The notes below the pieces were generated by a model, which ran no database searches, had not been told where the DNA came from, and was given only the letters and a program-made list of their open reading frames with translations. Positions 1-9,200 of a stretch of DNA of 64,000 bases are shown here, one piece after another. The stretch lies in assembly GCF_030268685.1 (NCBI RefSeq), contig NZ_BSRQ01000010.1, forward strand, positions 124,001 through 188,000, written 5' to 3'. This stretch comes from Microtetraspora sp. NBRC 13810 (GTDB lineage: Bacteria; Actinomycetota; Actinomycetes; Streptosporangiales; Streptosporangiaceae). The position numbers were made by a program, and so were the translations under genes. Every line of letters begins with the position of its first letter. The stretch's first letter is position 1.

Positions 1-91
1 CACATGCGTTGCTGATCATGCCCGCGCCCACGTCCGCGGCCCGTGCCCGGTGGGTGAGACACCGCCACAGCGTGTGGAAGAGACCGTCACC

Positions 92-868
92 ATGATCGAT
101 ACCGGGCTCGAAGGGCTCAACGTGCTCGTCACCGGCGGTGCGGGCAACATCGGCGCCGCGATCAGCCGGGCGTTCGCCGCTCAGGGCGCCCGGGTCGCGG
201 TGCACCATCTCGCCGCGGACCCGCCCGCGCCCGGCGGCGTCGAGTGGGGGCACGTCACCCCGGGCACGGACGCGGCCACAAAGCTGGCGGACGAGCTGGA
301 CGGGGTGGCGGTGAGCGCCGACCTGTCCGAGCCGGACGCGGCGGAGCGCCTCCTCGACGCCGTCGAACACCTGCTCGGCCCGGTCAACGTGCTGGTCAAC
401 AACGCCGCGCACTGCGAGACGCCGGACGCGATAGACACGCTGACCGCCGGGTCGCTGGAACGGCACTACCGGGTCAACGCGATCGCGCCGGCGCTGCTGA
501 TCGCCGAGGCCGCGCGGCGGCACCGGGACGGCACGCCGCTGAGCGTGGTCAACGTCTCGACCGACGCCGCCCGCGCGTTCCCCGGCCAGATCGGCTACGG
601 CACCTCCAAGGCCGCGCTGGAGGCGCTGACCCGGGCCACGGCGCTGGACCTCGCCCCCAGGGGCATCCGGGTGAACGCGGTCGCGCCCGGCCCGGTGCAG
701 ACCGGATGGATCATCGGCGAACTCGTCGATCAGGTCACGGCGCTGGTGCCGCTGGCCCGGCTCGGCGAGCCCGCGGACATCGCCGACGCCGCCGTCTTCC
801 TCGCCTCCCACCAGGCACGATGGGTCACCGGGCAGGTGCTCCAGGTGGCCGGCGGCCACGCCTTGTGA
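92..868 (+). CDS. SDR family NAD(P)-dependent oxidoreductase
   Basis: This is a classical short-chain dehydrogenase/reductase of 258 residues. The Rossmann glycine motif TGGAGNIG lies at residues 14-21, the NNAA structural motif at 103-106, and the catalytic set is S156, Y169 and K173 (YGTSK). The C-terminal VTGQVLQVAGG is typical of FabG-like enzymes. I chose the ATG at 92 because a GGAAGAG ribosome-binding site precedes it; a GTG at 50 in the same frame has none and would add 14 non-conserved residues. The substrate cannot be inferred. It stands alone, with a repeat-rich stretch downstream. SDR assignment is sure, specific function unknown. Confidence 0.88.
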   Translation: MIDTGLEGLNVLVTGGAGNIGAAISRAFAAQGARVAVHHLAADPPAPGGVEWGHVTPGTDAATKLADELDGVAVSADLSEPDAAERLLDAVEHLLGPVNVLVNNAAHCETPDAIDTLTAGSLERHYRVNAIAPALLIAEAARRHRDGTPLSVVNVSTDAARAFPGQIGYGTSKAALEALTRATALDLAPRGIRVNAVAPGPVQTGWIIGELVDQVTALVPLARLGEPADIADAAVFLASHQARWVTGQVLQVAGGHAL

Positions 869-968
869 CCTGCGTCACGTCTCACGTGTCCTGACCGTCG
901 GGGAAGGTTTCCGCGCGCGTCATACCAGGTTCCCGGCGGCGGCGACCTGACCCGTCACCATCCACGAC

Positions 969-1388
969 ATGGACGTACTCGGCCAAGATGCCGGCGGGAG
1001 CGGCACACCGCGCGCCCTCCTCCCCGCCACGGGGGACCGCGCGGGCACCGAAGACCAGGACGAGGAACCCCGCAAGGCGTCCACCGGACGACAAGCGGGC
1101 GCGCGGACGACAGCCGGACGGGAAGCGGGCGCGTGGGCGACGGCCGCGGGGGAACCCCCTGTCGCGGAGTCCGGCAAGGGATCTCCAGGGGCGGGCGCCG
1201 CCGTGGCGGGAGTCCGCGGGTGGCTTCCCGGCGTGAAGGCTGCCGGGGCGGGAGTCCGCAGGTGGCTTCCGGGGGCGGGGGCCGCCGGGGCGGATATCCG
1301 CAGACGGCTTCCCGGCCTAGGGGCTGCCGGGGCGGGAGTCCGCGGGTGGTTTCCGGGGGCGGGGGCGGCCGGGTGGGGGGCGGGATGA
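969..1388 (+). CDS. possible small repeat protein ahead of the glycosyltransferase operon
   Basis: This is a doubtful 139-codon reading frame. Two things favour it. Its TGA overlaps the ATG of the next gene (ATGA), the same coupling used between the following genes. Its C-terminal half is four 14-residue repeats of the form AGVRxWLPGxxAAG. An imperfect 30-bp duplication lies at 1084-1143. Against it, no ribosome-binding site is evident at the ATG and the composition is Ala/Gly/Pro/Arg-rich, as non-coding GC-rich DNA would give. No family is recognised. If it is not coding, the 869-1384 interval is a repeat-filled spacer. Confidence 0.25.
   Translation: MDVLGQDAGGSGTPRALLPATGDRAGTEDQDEEPRKASTGRQAGARTTAGREAGAWATAAGEPPVAESGKGSPGAGAAVAGVRGWLPGVKAAGAGVRRWLPGAGAAGADIRRRLPGLGAAGAGVRGWFPGAGAAGWGAG
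1203..1370 (+). repeat. four 42-bp imperfect tandem repeats
   Basis: Units lie at 1203-1244, 1245-1286, 1287-1328 and 1329-1370. Each runs roughly GGGGCGGGAGTCCGCGGG followed by TGGCTTCC and a G-rich tail ending in GCC. Because 42 is a multiple of three the repeat keeps frame, and unit three differs most. The array ends 14 bp before the glycosyltransferase start codon. Confidence 0.85.
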
Positions 1389-2524
1389 GGATCGTGCGGC
1401 TGGCGAACTTCGTCGCTCCGCGGTCGGGGGGACTGCGTACCGCGTTGCGGGAGCTCGGGGCGGGCTACGCGGCGGCGGGGCACGAGGTGACGCTCGTGGT
1501 GCCCGGGCCGGAGCGGCGCGAGGAGCACACCGCGCAGGGGCGGGTGATCACCGTGCCGGGGGTGCCGGTGCCGTTCACCGGGGGCTACCGCGTCATCCTG
1601 GCCCGCCGGTCCCTGAGGCGGCTGCTGGCGGAGCTCGAACCGGACCGCCTGGAGGTGTCGGACCGTACGACGCTGCGGTGGACCGGGGCCTGGGCCCGGC
1701 GGCACGGCATCCGCACGGTCATGGTGTCCCACGAGAGCCTGGCCGGCCTGCTCGACCTCGCCGGTCCCCTCCGGGCGCCGTCGCGGTGGGCGGCCGACCG
1801 GCTCAACCGGGCCACCGCCGCGTCCTACGACACGGTGGTGTGCACGACGGAGTGGGCGGCGGCGGAGTTCCGGCGGCTGCACGTGCGCAATCTCGTCCGC
1901 GTACCGCTCGGCGTGGACCTCGCCCACTTCACCCCCGGCCGGTACGACCCCACGCTGCGGGCCGAGCTGGGCGCCGGCGACGGGCCGCTGCTGGTGCAGT
2001 GCAGCCGGCTGTCCCCGGAGAAGCACCCGGACCGGTCGGTGAGGGTGCTGGGCGAACTCCGCCGCCGGGGCGTGCCCGCCGTACTGGCCGTCGCCGGGGA
2101 CGGGCCGATGCGGCGGTCGCTGGAGGCGCGGGCGGCCGGGCTGCCCGCGCGGTTCCTCGGGTACGTCGCCGACCGCGACCTGCTGGCCCGGCTGCTGGCG
2201 AGCGCGGACGTCGTGATCGCGCCGGGGCCGGTGGAGACGTTCGGGCTGGCCGCGCTGGAGGCGCTGGCCGGGGGGACGCCCGTGGTGGTGAACCGGGCGA
2301 GCGCCCTGCCGGAGGTGGTCGGCGAGGCGGGCGTGGCCTCGTCCGACGACCCCGCCGCCTACGCCGACGCGGTCCAGCGTCTCCTCGCCGTCCCGGAGCA
2401 CGAACGCCGCTCCCGCGCCCGCGCCCAGGCAGAACGCTTCGGCTGGCCCGCCGCCGTCACCGGTTTCCTCCAGGCCCACGACCTGCTCCCCGAAGGAGCG
2501 GGCGGGCGGGGGTGGACCCGGTGA
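1385..2524 (+). CDS. GT4 family glycosyltransferase (GT-B fold)
   Basis: This 379-residue cytosolic or membrane-associated glycosyltransferase has the two-domain GT-B layout. The N-terminal half starts MRIVRLANF and carries an SGGLRTALREL acceptor-side loop. The C-terminal half has SRLSPEKHPD, which contacts the nucleotide diphosphate, and the EX7E motif E284-E292 in ETFGLAALE. It resembles actinobacterial alpha-mannosyltransferases of glycolipid assembly, but the donor is inferred. The start at 1385 follows a G-run and overlaps an upstream TGA. The stop overlaps the GTG of the SGNH hydrolase gene, and a second glycosyltransferase follows, so the three genes form one translationally coupled unit. 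Confidence 0.85.
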   Translation: MRIVRLANFVAPRSGGLRTALRELGAGYAAAGHEVTLVVPGPERREEHTAQGRVITVPGVPVPFTGGYRVILARRSLRRLLAELEPDRLEVSDRTTLRWTGAWARRHGIRTVMVSHESLAGLLDLAGPLRAPSRWAADRLNRATAASYDTVVCTTEWAAAEFRRLHVRNLVRVPLGVDLAHFTPGRYDPTLRAELGAGDGPLLVQCSRLSPEKHPDRSVRVLGELRRRGVPAVLAVAGDGPMRRSLEARAAGLPARFLGYVADRDLLARLLASADVVIAPGPVETFGLAALEALAGGTPVVVNRASALPEVVGEAGVASSDDPAAYADAVQRLLAVPEHERRSRARAQAERFGWPAAVTGFLQAHDLLPEGAGGRGWTR

Positions 2525-3762
2525 CACCCCCGGAGGCGGTCCCCGGCGCCACAGACACACTCGAAGCGACCGCAGCACCTCCAGCACACCCGCCACACCC
2601 GACACAGCCGGCGCACGCGCATCAGAGCCGGAACGCGGAACCGGCGGACCGAAGTGTGGAACCGGCGGACCGAAGTGTGGAACCGGCGGACCGGAGTGTG
2701 GAACCGGCGGACCGGAGTGTGGAACCGGCGGACCGGAGTGTGGAACCGGCGGACCGGAGTGCCCAGCCGGGGGGCCGGGTGGGGGAAGGCGTGCCGTTCC
2801 GGGTGGTGGGGGGTGTGGTGGGGCCCTTGCGGGTGGTGGCGCTTGGGGATTCGGTGACGGTGGGGCTTGGGGATCCGATGCCGGGGGGTGGCTGGCGGGG
2901 ATGGGCGCGGCTGCTGGCGGACTCGATCGGGACGCCCGGCGAGGTGGAGCTGGACAACCTGGCCTGCTCCGGCGCCCTGGTGCGAGACGTGCTCACCACG
3001 CAGCTTCCGCGCGCGCCGGCGCTGCGGCCCACCCTGGCCACCGTGCTGGTCGGCTGCAACGACACGCTGCGCGGCAGGTTCGACCTGGCGGCGGTCGCGG
3101 CCGGGCTGGAGGAGATCGTGACGCGGCTGCGGGACGCGGGCGTGCTCGTGCTCACCGCGACGCTGCCCGATCCGGGCATGATGCTGCGCATCCCCGAGAC
3201 GGTGCGCCGCCCGCTGGCCCGCCGGGTGCACGCGATCAACTCGGTGCTCGAATGCGTGGCGAACGGCCGGAACACCGTGCACGTCGACCTCGCCGGCCAC
3301 CCCGCCCTGTACGACCGGCGCATGTGGGGGGTGGACCGGCTGCATCCCAGCGAGCGCGGACACCGGCTGCTGGCCAGGCAGTTCGCCGGCGCGTTCGGCG
3401 AGAACGGGGTACGGCTGCGCGCGCTGCCCGACCCCGAGCCCGCCAACCCCGAGCCCACCCTGTGGGAGAGCGCCCGGTGGATGGCCACGGAGGGGACCGG
3501 CTGGGTGGTCCGCCGCTCGCGCGACCTGCTCCCCCAGTTGACCGGGCTCGTGCTGGGGGAGTACTGGCACCGGCTTCGCCGCCGCGGCCCGGCCCTGGAC
3601 GCCCGGCTGGAGGCGGAGCTGGACGCCGTGCTGCGCCGGGTCTGCGCCGGGCCCGTCCCGTGCGCGCTGCGGCCTCCGCAGGAAGTGTCAGGTGACGTTC
3701 GCCCGGACTGCGGCCGTTCGCCGCGTGGGTGTCGATCGACAACGGGATTGCGAAACACATGA
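2521..3762 (+). CDS. SGNH/GDSL-family hydrolase with N-terminal heptad repeat
   Basis: This 413-residue protein contains an SGNH esterase/acyl-hydrolase domain. Block I is GDSV with nucleophile S111, block II is NLACSGA, block III is GCND, and the catalytic D272-x-x-H275 is in DRLHPSERGH. The first 85 or so residues are Pro/Ala/Glu-rich and include six EPADRSV heptads, a probable flexible linker. No signal peptide or membrane segment is visible, suggesting a cytoplasmic enzyme. The GTG at 2521 overlaps the preceding TGA (GTGA), and the gene's own TGA overlaps the ATG of the next glycosyltransferase (ATGA). Lying between two glycosyltransferases, it may deacylate or trim an acylated glycolipid; this role is inferred. 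Confidence 0.85.
   Translation: MTPPEAVPGATDTLEATAAPPAHPPHPTQPAHAHQSRNAEPADRSVEPADRSVEPADRSVEPADRSVEPADRSVEPADRSAQPGGRVGEGVPFRVVGGVVGPLRVVALGDSVTVGLGDPMPGGGWRGWARLLADSIGTPGEVELDNLACSGALVRDVLTTQLPRAPALRPTLATVLVGCNDTLRGRFDLAAVAAGLEEIVTRLRDAGVLVLTATLPDPGMMLRIPETVRRPLARRVHAINSVLECVANGRNTVHVDLAGHPALYDRRMWGVDRLHPSERGHRLLARQFAGAFGENGVRLRALPDPEPANPEPTLWESARWMATEGTGWVVRRSRDLLPQLTGLVLGEYWHRLRRRGPALDARLEAELDAVLRRVCAGPVPCALRPPQEVSGDVRPDCGRSPRGCRSTTGLRNT
2638..2760 (+). repeat. six 21-bp tandem repeats encoding EPADRSV
   Basis: Six near-identical units begin at 2638, 2659, 2680, 2701, 2722 and 2743, each GAACCGGCGGACCGRAGTGTG (the last one cut short). The only variation is synonymous A/G at the third base of the Arg codon (CGA in the first two units, CGG later), which suggests recent copy-number expansion. 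The period keeps the SGNH hydrolase frame. Confidence 0.95.
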
Positions 3763-4901
3763 GGGTCGCCGTCGTCGCCGAGTCGTTCCTGCCCCGGGTG
3801 AACGGGGTCACGAACTCGGTCTGCCGCATCCTTGACCATCTGGCCGGCCGGGGGCACGAGGCGATCGTCATGTCGCCCGGCCCCGGCCCCGACTCGTACG
3901 CGGGATTCCCCGTCCACCTCGTACCCGGCTTCACCCTGCCGTTCTACCGGTCGTTCCGGATGGGACTGCCGACCAGGCGGGTGATGTCCGTGCTGCGGGA
4001 CTTCGGCCCGGACGTGGTGCATCTCGCCTCGCCCGCGGTCCTCGGCGCGGCGGGCGCGGCGGCGGCCGAGCGGCTCGGCGTCCCGGCCGTCGCCGTCTAC
4101 CAGACCGACCTCGCCGGCTTCGCCCGCCGGTACGGCATGCGCGGAGCCGACCCGGTGATCTGGGGCTGGCTGCGCCGCATCCACGAGCGGAGCGCCTGCA
4201 CGCTGGCCCCCTCCACCGCCACCCTGGCGGAACTGGAGGGGCGGGGCATCCCCCGGCTCGGCCTGTGGGGCCGCGGCGTCGATCTGGACCGGTTCGATCC
4301 GCGGCACCGCTCGGAGTCGCTGCGCGCGAGCCTGGCGCCCGACGGCGAGGTCATCGTGGGATATGTCGGGCGGCTCGCCGCGGAGAAGCGGGTGCACGTG
4401 CTGGCCGAGCTGGCCGGTCTCGACGGGGTGCGGGTGGTGATCGTCGGCGACGGTCCCGCCGAGCCGCGGCTGCGCCGGCTGCTGCCGGACGCGGTCTTCT
4501 GCGGGCTGCGCACCGGTGAGGAGTTGTCCCGCCTGCTCGCGTCGTTCGACATCTTCGTCAACACCGGGACGAACGAGACGTTCTGCCAGGCCGTACAGGA
4601 GGCGCTGGCCTCCGGGGTGCCCGCGGTGGCGGCGGCGGCCGGCGGGCCGCTGGACCTGGTACGCCCCGGGCACAACGGGCTGCTCTACCCGCCCGGAAAC
4701 CCGGCCGGCATCCGCGCGGCGGTGGCCGGGCTGGCCGCCGACCCGGCCGCCCGCGCCCGGATGGGCGTCAACGCGCGCGCCTCGGTGCTCGGCCGCACCT
4801 GGGCGGGCGTGTGCGAGGAACTGCTGGGCCACTACCGTCTCGTCACCGGCGCCCCCGCCGCGGAACCGGTGCGGGAAGAGGCGACCGCCTTTACAGCGTA
4901 G
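3759..4901 (+). CDS. mgtA: GDP-mannose-dependent alpha-mannosyltransferase, MgtA/PimB-like
   Basis: This 380-residue GT4 enzyme strongly resembles mycobacterial MgtA (formerly PimB), which adds alpha-mannose to a glucuronosyl diacylglycerol lipid at the inner membrane face. The N-terminal signature is AESFLPRVNGVTNSV. The nucleotide-diphosphate contacts R205 and K210 are in GYVGRLAAEK, and EX7E is E273-E281 in NETFCQAVQE. The length matches the family (about 378). I chose ATG 3759 because it overlaps the preceding TGA; a GTG at 3729 in frame would add ten poorly conserved residues. Third gene of the coupled glycosyltransferase unit. Family is sure, the exact acceptor inferred. Confidence 0.85.
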   Translation: MRVAVVAESFLPRVNGVTNSVCRILDHLAGRGHEAIVMSPGPGPDSYAGFPVHLVPGFTLPFYRSFRMGLPTRRVMSVLRDFGPDVVHLASPAVLGAAGAAAAERLGVPAVAVYQTDLAGFARRYGMRGADPVIWGWLRRIHERSACTLAPSTATLAELEGRGIPRLGLWGRGVDLDRFDPRHRSESLRASLAPDGEVIVGYVGRLAAEKRVHVLAELAGLDGVRVVIVGDGPAEPRLRRLLPDAVFCGLRTGEELSRLLASFDIFVNTGTNETFCQAVQEALASGVPAVAAAAGGPLDLVRPGHNGLLYPPGNPAGIRAAVAGLAADPAARARMGVNARASVLGRTWAGVCEELLGHYRLVTGAPAAEPVREEATAFTA

Positions 4902-4909
4902 ATCACAAC

Positions 4910-4980
4910 GGTAAACGGCCACCCGCCGTTCACTGATCCCTCCACCGCCGGTCAACAAGAATGTTTACCTTCCGGTTGGC
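4910..4980 (+). promoter_or_regulatory. possible PHO-box-like region upstream of the PhoX-like gene
   Basis: GTTTACC (4963-4969) and GGTTGGC (4974-4980) are spaced 11 nt apart, with GTTCACT at 4928-4934 and an inverted GGTAAAC at 4910-4916. Actinobacterial PhoP boxes are direct repeats of GTTCACC-like heptamers with 11-nt periodicity, so this is a plausible phosphate-response site for the downstream gene. The match is loose. Confidence 0.35.
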
Positions 4981-5020
4981 GATCTGTCCCGGGTCGCCAA
5001 CCGACGTAGGGAGTCTTCCG

Positions 5021-6178
5021 ATGGAACGTCGTACCTTCCTTCGTACCTCGGTGGTCGGCGCGGGCGCGCTGGCCCTGTCCGGCAGCATGTGGCACAGCGC
5101 CCTCGCCGCCCCCGCCCAGAACGCCACCGGCCCCTACGGGCCCCTGCAGGCCGCGGACGCGAACGGCATCCACCTGCCGGCCGGCTTCACCAGCCGGGTG
5201 GTGGCCCGCTCCTCCCAGACCGTCCCCGGCACCTCCTACACCTGGCACGGCGCGCCCGACGGCGGGGCCTGCTTCGCCGACGGCGGCGGCTGGATCTACG
5301 TGTCCAACTCCGAGATGAGCGGCTCCGGCGGCGGCGCCTCGGCGATCCGGTTCGACTCCGGCGGCAACGCCACCTCGGCGTACCGCATCCTGTCCGGCAC
5401 CACCCGCAACTGCGCGGGCGGCGCCACCCCGTGGAACACCTGGCTGTCGTGCGAGGAGACCGACACCGGGCGGGTCTGGGAGACCTACCCGTTCGGCGGC
5501 ACGGCCGTGGCGCGCCCGGCGATGGGCCGGTTCAGCCACGAGGCCGCCGCGTGCGACCCGGTGCGCCGGGTCATCTACCTCACCGAGGACGTCGGCGACG
5601 GCTGCCTCTACCGCTTCGTCCCGACCACCTGGGGGGACCTGTCCTCGGGCACGCTCCAGGTGCTGCGCGCCGGCACCGCCACGTCCGGCTCGTTCACCTG
5701 GGCCGCGGTGCCCGACCCGGACGGCTCGCCGACCGCCACCCGCAACCAGGTCTCCGGCGCCAAGCGGTTCAACGGCGGCGAGGGCTGCTACTACGCCGAC
5801 GACACCGTCTGGTTCACCACCAAGGGCGACAACCGGGTCTGGCAGCTCAACCTGGCCGCCGGTACCTACGAACTCGCCTACGACGACAACCTCGTCACCC
5901 CCGGCTCGGCGCCGCTGACCGGGGTGGACAACATCGTCGGCTCCCGCTCCGGCGACCTGTACGTGGCCGAGGACGGCGGCAACATGGAGCTGTGCCTGAT
6001 CACACCGGACGACAAGATCTCGGTGTTCCTGCGGATCAGCGGCCAGAGTTCGTCCGAGATCTGCGGCCCGGCCTTCAACCCGGCGGGCGACCGCCTCTAC
6101 TTCTCCTCCCAGCGTGGCACGTCCGGCTCCTCCAACGGGGGCATCACCTACTGCGTCACCGGCCCGTTCCGCGCCTGA
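5021..6178 (+). CDS. Tat-exported PhoX-like protein (DUF839 family)
   Basis: A 385-residue secreted protein. The N-terminus MERRTFLRTSVVGAGALALS is a twin-arginine signal (RRTFLR followed by a hydrophobic stretch and an ALAAPA cleavage region), so it is exported folded. The mature part resembles the PhoX/DUF839 beta-propeller family: PLQAADANGIHLPAGF near the start, NCAGGATPWNTWLSCEET, FSHEAAACDP and NGGEGCYY. Family members are Ca/Fe-dependent alkaline phosphatases or phosphatase-like proteins; activity here is inferred. ATG 5021 follows a TAGGGAG ribosome-binding site at 5007-5013. Convergent with the subtilase gene and separated from it by a strong hairpin. Confidence 0.82.
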   Translation: MERRTFLRTSVVGAGALALSGSMWHSALAAPAQNATGPYGPLQAADANGIHLPAGFTSRVVARSSQTVPGTSYTWHGAPDGGACFADGGGWIYVSNSEMSGSGGGASAIRFDSGGNATSAYRILSGTTRNCAGGATPWNTWLSCEETDTGRVWETYPFGGTAVARPAMGRFSHEAAACDPVRRVIYLTEDVGDGCLYRFVPTTWGDLSSGTLQVLRAGTATSGSFTWAAVPDPDGSPTATRNQVSGAKRFNGGEGCYYADDTVWFTTKGDNRVWQLNLAAGTYELAYDDNLVTPGSAPLTGVDNIVGSRSGDLYVAEDGGNMELCLITPDDKISVFLRISGQSSSEICGPAFNPAGDRLYFSSQRGTSGSSNGGITYCVTGPFRA

Positions 6179-6187
6179 ACCGGCCGT

Positions 6188-6227
6188 GCCCCCGGGCCGG
6201 CGGAGGGAACTCCGCCGGCCCGGGGGC
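6188..6227. terminator. bidirectional hairpin terminator between PhoX-like and subtilase genes
   Basis: A perfect 17-bp stem (GCCCCCGGGCCGGCGGA with its complement) has a 6-nt loop GGGAAC. It sits between two convergent stop codons (6178 and 6281), so it can serve both transcripts. There is no U-tract, as is common in high-GC actinobacteria. Confidence 0.85.
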
Positions 6228-6280
6228 GACCCGGTCCGGTACGCGGGACCACGGAGACGTGCCGCGTGGCGGGCGAGGGG

Positions 6281-9200
6281 TCAGCCGAAAGTGTAGGCGC
6301 GGATCACCTCCTGGGTGAGGGTGGCGCCGCGGGCGTCGGTGGCGTTCAGGCGGAGGGAGACGGCGCCCGGACGCGGGCGGTCGAGGGTGGCCTCGTAACC
6401 GTTCCCGCCCTTGGGCCGCAGCCGGCGTACGGGCTGCCAGGTGGCGCCGTCGTCGTAGGAGACGTCGAGGGTGACGCTCCTGACCGGGCTGCCCGGCGCG
6501 CCGGACGGGTGCCCGAAGGTGAGGCCGAGCGTGCCGGAGGTGGCGCGGTTGGACAGGTCCACGGGCGCGTCGTAGCCGGCGAGGAGCAGCGGCACCACCG
6601 TGGTGGCCCCGGCGGCGGGACGCGCGGAGTCGAACGTCCACACGCTGCGGGTCCTGGTGGACAGCCGGTTCCACGGCGCCCGGTTCTCGACCGTGTACTC
6701 CATCCGGTAGCGTCCCCCGGCCGCCGGCAGCGGGATGCCGCCCGCCGGCTGGGACCCGGTCCGCACGACGAGGTCGTCGCCCTGGTAGAGCCGGAAGTCC
6801 GTGACCAGGCCGGCGGGGAAGGGGCTGGTGTACCCGGTGGCGGTGTTGCCCGCCGCGTCGACGAACGCCTGCATGTCGACGATCAGCGTGTCCCCCTGCC
6901 TGTATGGCGGCGCCTCCGGGTGGATCCCGGGCGTCATCACCTGCTTGAAGAAGGTGCGACTGGTCCGCTCGCCGGGCTTGAAGCTCCTCTGGCCCGGCAC
7001 AGCCAGCATGACGGACGGCGTCTCGGGGCGCTCGAACATGCTGTTGTAGGGCTGTTCGGGCGCCCCGACGGAGGCGGACCAGCGCACGTCCGGATCGGCG
7101 GTGACGTAGTCCGTCCGGACCCGGGGCGCGGCGAGCAGCGGTCGCTCGCGATCCATGGAGGAGGCGTCCCCCGGTTCCCACGCGTATCGCATCTCGGACG
7201 CGGTCATGCCGGCGGCGCCCAGGCCGTGGAAACCGGAGTCGATCCTGGCCAGCGACTTCGCCCGGACGACGTGGCGTACCTGGTCCGGGACCCGTCCCTC
7301 CTCGCGCAGGTGGAGGTCGTACACGTAAGGGCTGGCCACGACGCCCTCGGCGCGGACGGCGAACGAGCCGCGCCGCGACCGCTCGGCGAGCGCGCGTCCC
7401 TCTTCGTGCGACAGCCGCAGGGTCGGGACCCGGAGCTTCACCCCCGTGCCGCCGGGGGCGACGTCCACCCCGGGCCGGTCGCTGTAGACCGCCACCATCG
7501 CCGCGCCGGCGGCGGCGGCCGCGTTGGACTGCGCCGAGACCGGCACGCCCGGGTCGCGGCGGATGACGGCCAGTCTGCCGCGCAGGTCACGGCCCCGGAG
7601 TTCCTGCGGCGTGCCCCGTCCGGCGTCGACCGCGGTGAGCCGTGCCGTGCCGTCCAGCCGCGGATACTCCGCGGACAGGTCGCTGAACCACACCGGGTCG
7701 TAGTACTCCGGGTTCAACGTCAGCCCCGGCGCGCGCAGCGTGATGTCGGGCGCCTCCAGCCGCCACCGGGTGGCGACCGTGAACTCGCCCTTGGCGACCC
7801 GGTCGGTGGGCTGGACGAAGAAGCGTTCCTCCACGGTGCCGGCGGGCAGGAAGCCTTCCCGCTGCGTGGTCCCGTGCACCGGCTCGCGGGCCCACGACAG
7901 CTTCGTCGCCGCTCCGGGGTTCCGCTTCGTCTCGTGGTCGGGGGTCTCGATCCGCACCTCGACCGCCTTGCGGGCGTCGAGCACGACGGCGGTGTCCCGG
8001 GTGACCTCGACCTCCGGGTCTCCGGCGAGCGTGTGGTGCAGCACGGTGCCGCGGTCGCCGGAGCCGGGCGCGGCCTCGGAGGGGATGGAGGTGGCGACGA
8101 CGCCGAGCACCGAGTAGGTGCCGGGCGGCACCATCAGGCAGATGACGGAGGCGTCGCTCCAGTCGTCGCACCGCTGGACCGGGTCCGAGGGCAGTTCCCG
8201 CCCGTCGTAGGCGCCGTCCTGCACGTTGAACGCGCGGGCGTAGACGGCGGCCGGGCGGCCGTCCCTGGCGACGCCGGTCATCCGCAGCTGTACCCGTTCG
8301 GGCGCCATGACGCCGGTCAGCAGCGTCCGTACAGCGGCGCCGCCCCGCGGTGTGGCGACCAGTTCGGCCCGCTGCCGGCCTGCCGCGGCCTTCGCCGGGT
8401 CGAAGGCGACCTTGACCGTCGCCTTGCCTCCGGCCGGCAGCGTGAGCGTGGCGGGTGTGACGGTGAACGCGTCGCCGGCGCGCAGGTCGAGCGTCACCGG
8501 GACGGCCGCCGGGTTGCGGTAGGTCAGGTCCCGGGCGCGGGCGGCGGGCCCCTCGCCGAAGTCGAGCACGCCGGCGGAGGCGAGCACCGGGTCGGCGAGC
8601 GCCGCGGCGACGTCGATCCTGCCCATGCCCTGCCGGTCCACGGCGGTGTCCTGACGCGGCTTCGCCGTGCCCATGAGGAGGGCCTTCAACTCGCCGGCCG
8701 CGATGCCCGGGCGGGCCTGCCTGAGCAGCGCGGCGGCTCCGGCGACGTGCGGGGTGGCCATGGACGTGCCGGATATCCGGGTGTAGGCGTCGTCGACCGG
8801 CTCGCCCTGTTCCGTGCCGCTCCCCCGGGCGGCCACGATCCCGACGCCGGGGGCGGTGACCTCGGGCTTGACCATCCGGGCGAGGCCCACCGGGCCGTAG
8901 CTGGAGAAGTCGGCGAGCGCGTCGGCGGTGTCCACGGCGCCGACCGTGAGGGCGTCCGCCGCGTCCCCCGGGCTGCCGACGCAGACCCCGCAGCCGTGGT
9001 TGCCCGCGGCCACGACGAACAGCGTCCCGTACCGCTCGGTCAGCTCGCCGACGGCGTCGGTGAGCGGGCCGCCGGGCTGGGGGTCGGCGAGGCTCATGTT
9101 GACGACGTCGGCGCGCTGCTCCCCTGCGGCCCACTCCATGCCGTCGACGATCCACGACGTGAGGCCCTGGCCGGAGGCGTTCAGGACCCGGGCGTTGAGC

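Noticed and set aside
920-2605. Long minus-strand open frame opposite the first glycosyltransferase
   Set aside because: It is Arg/Pro/His-rich with no domain and is antisense to a gene with clear motifs; a GC-bias shadow.
2622-4958. 778-codon minus-strand frame opposite the SGNH and MgtA-like genes
   Set aside because: Composition is low-complexity, there is no start context, and the plus-strand genes have catalytic motifs and coupled starts.
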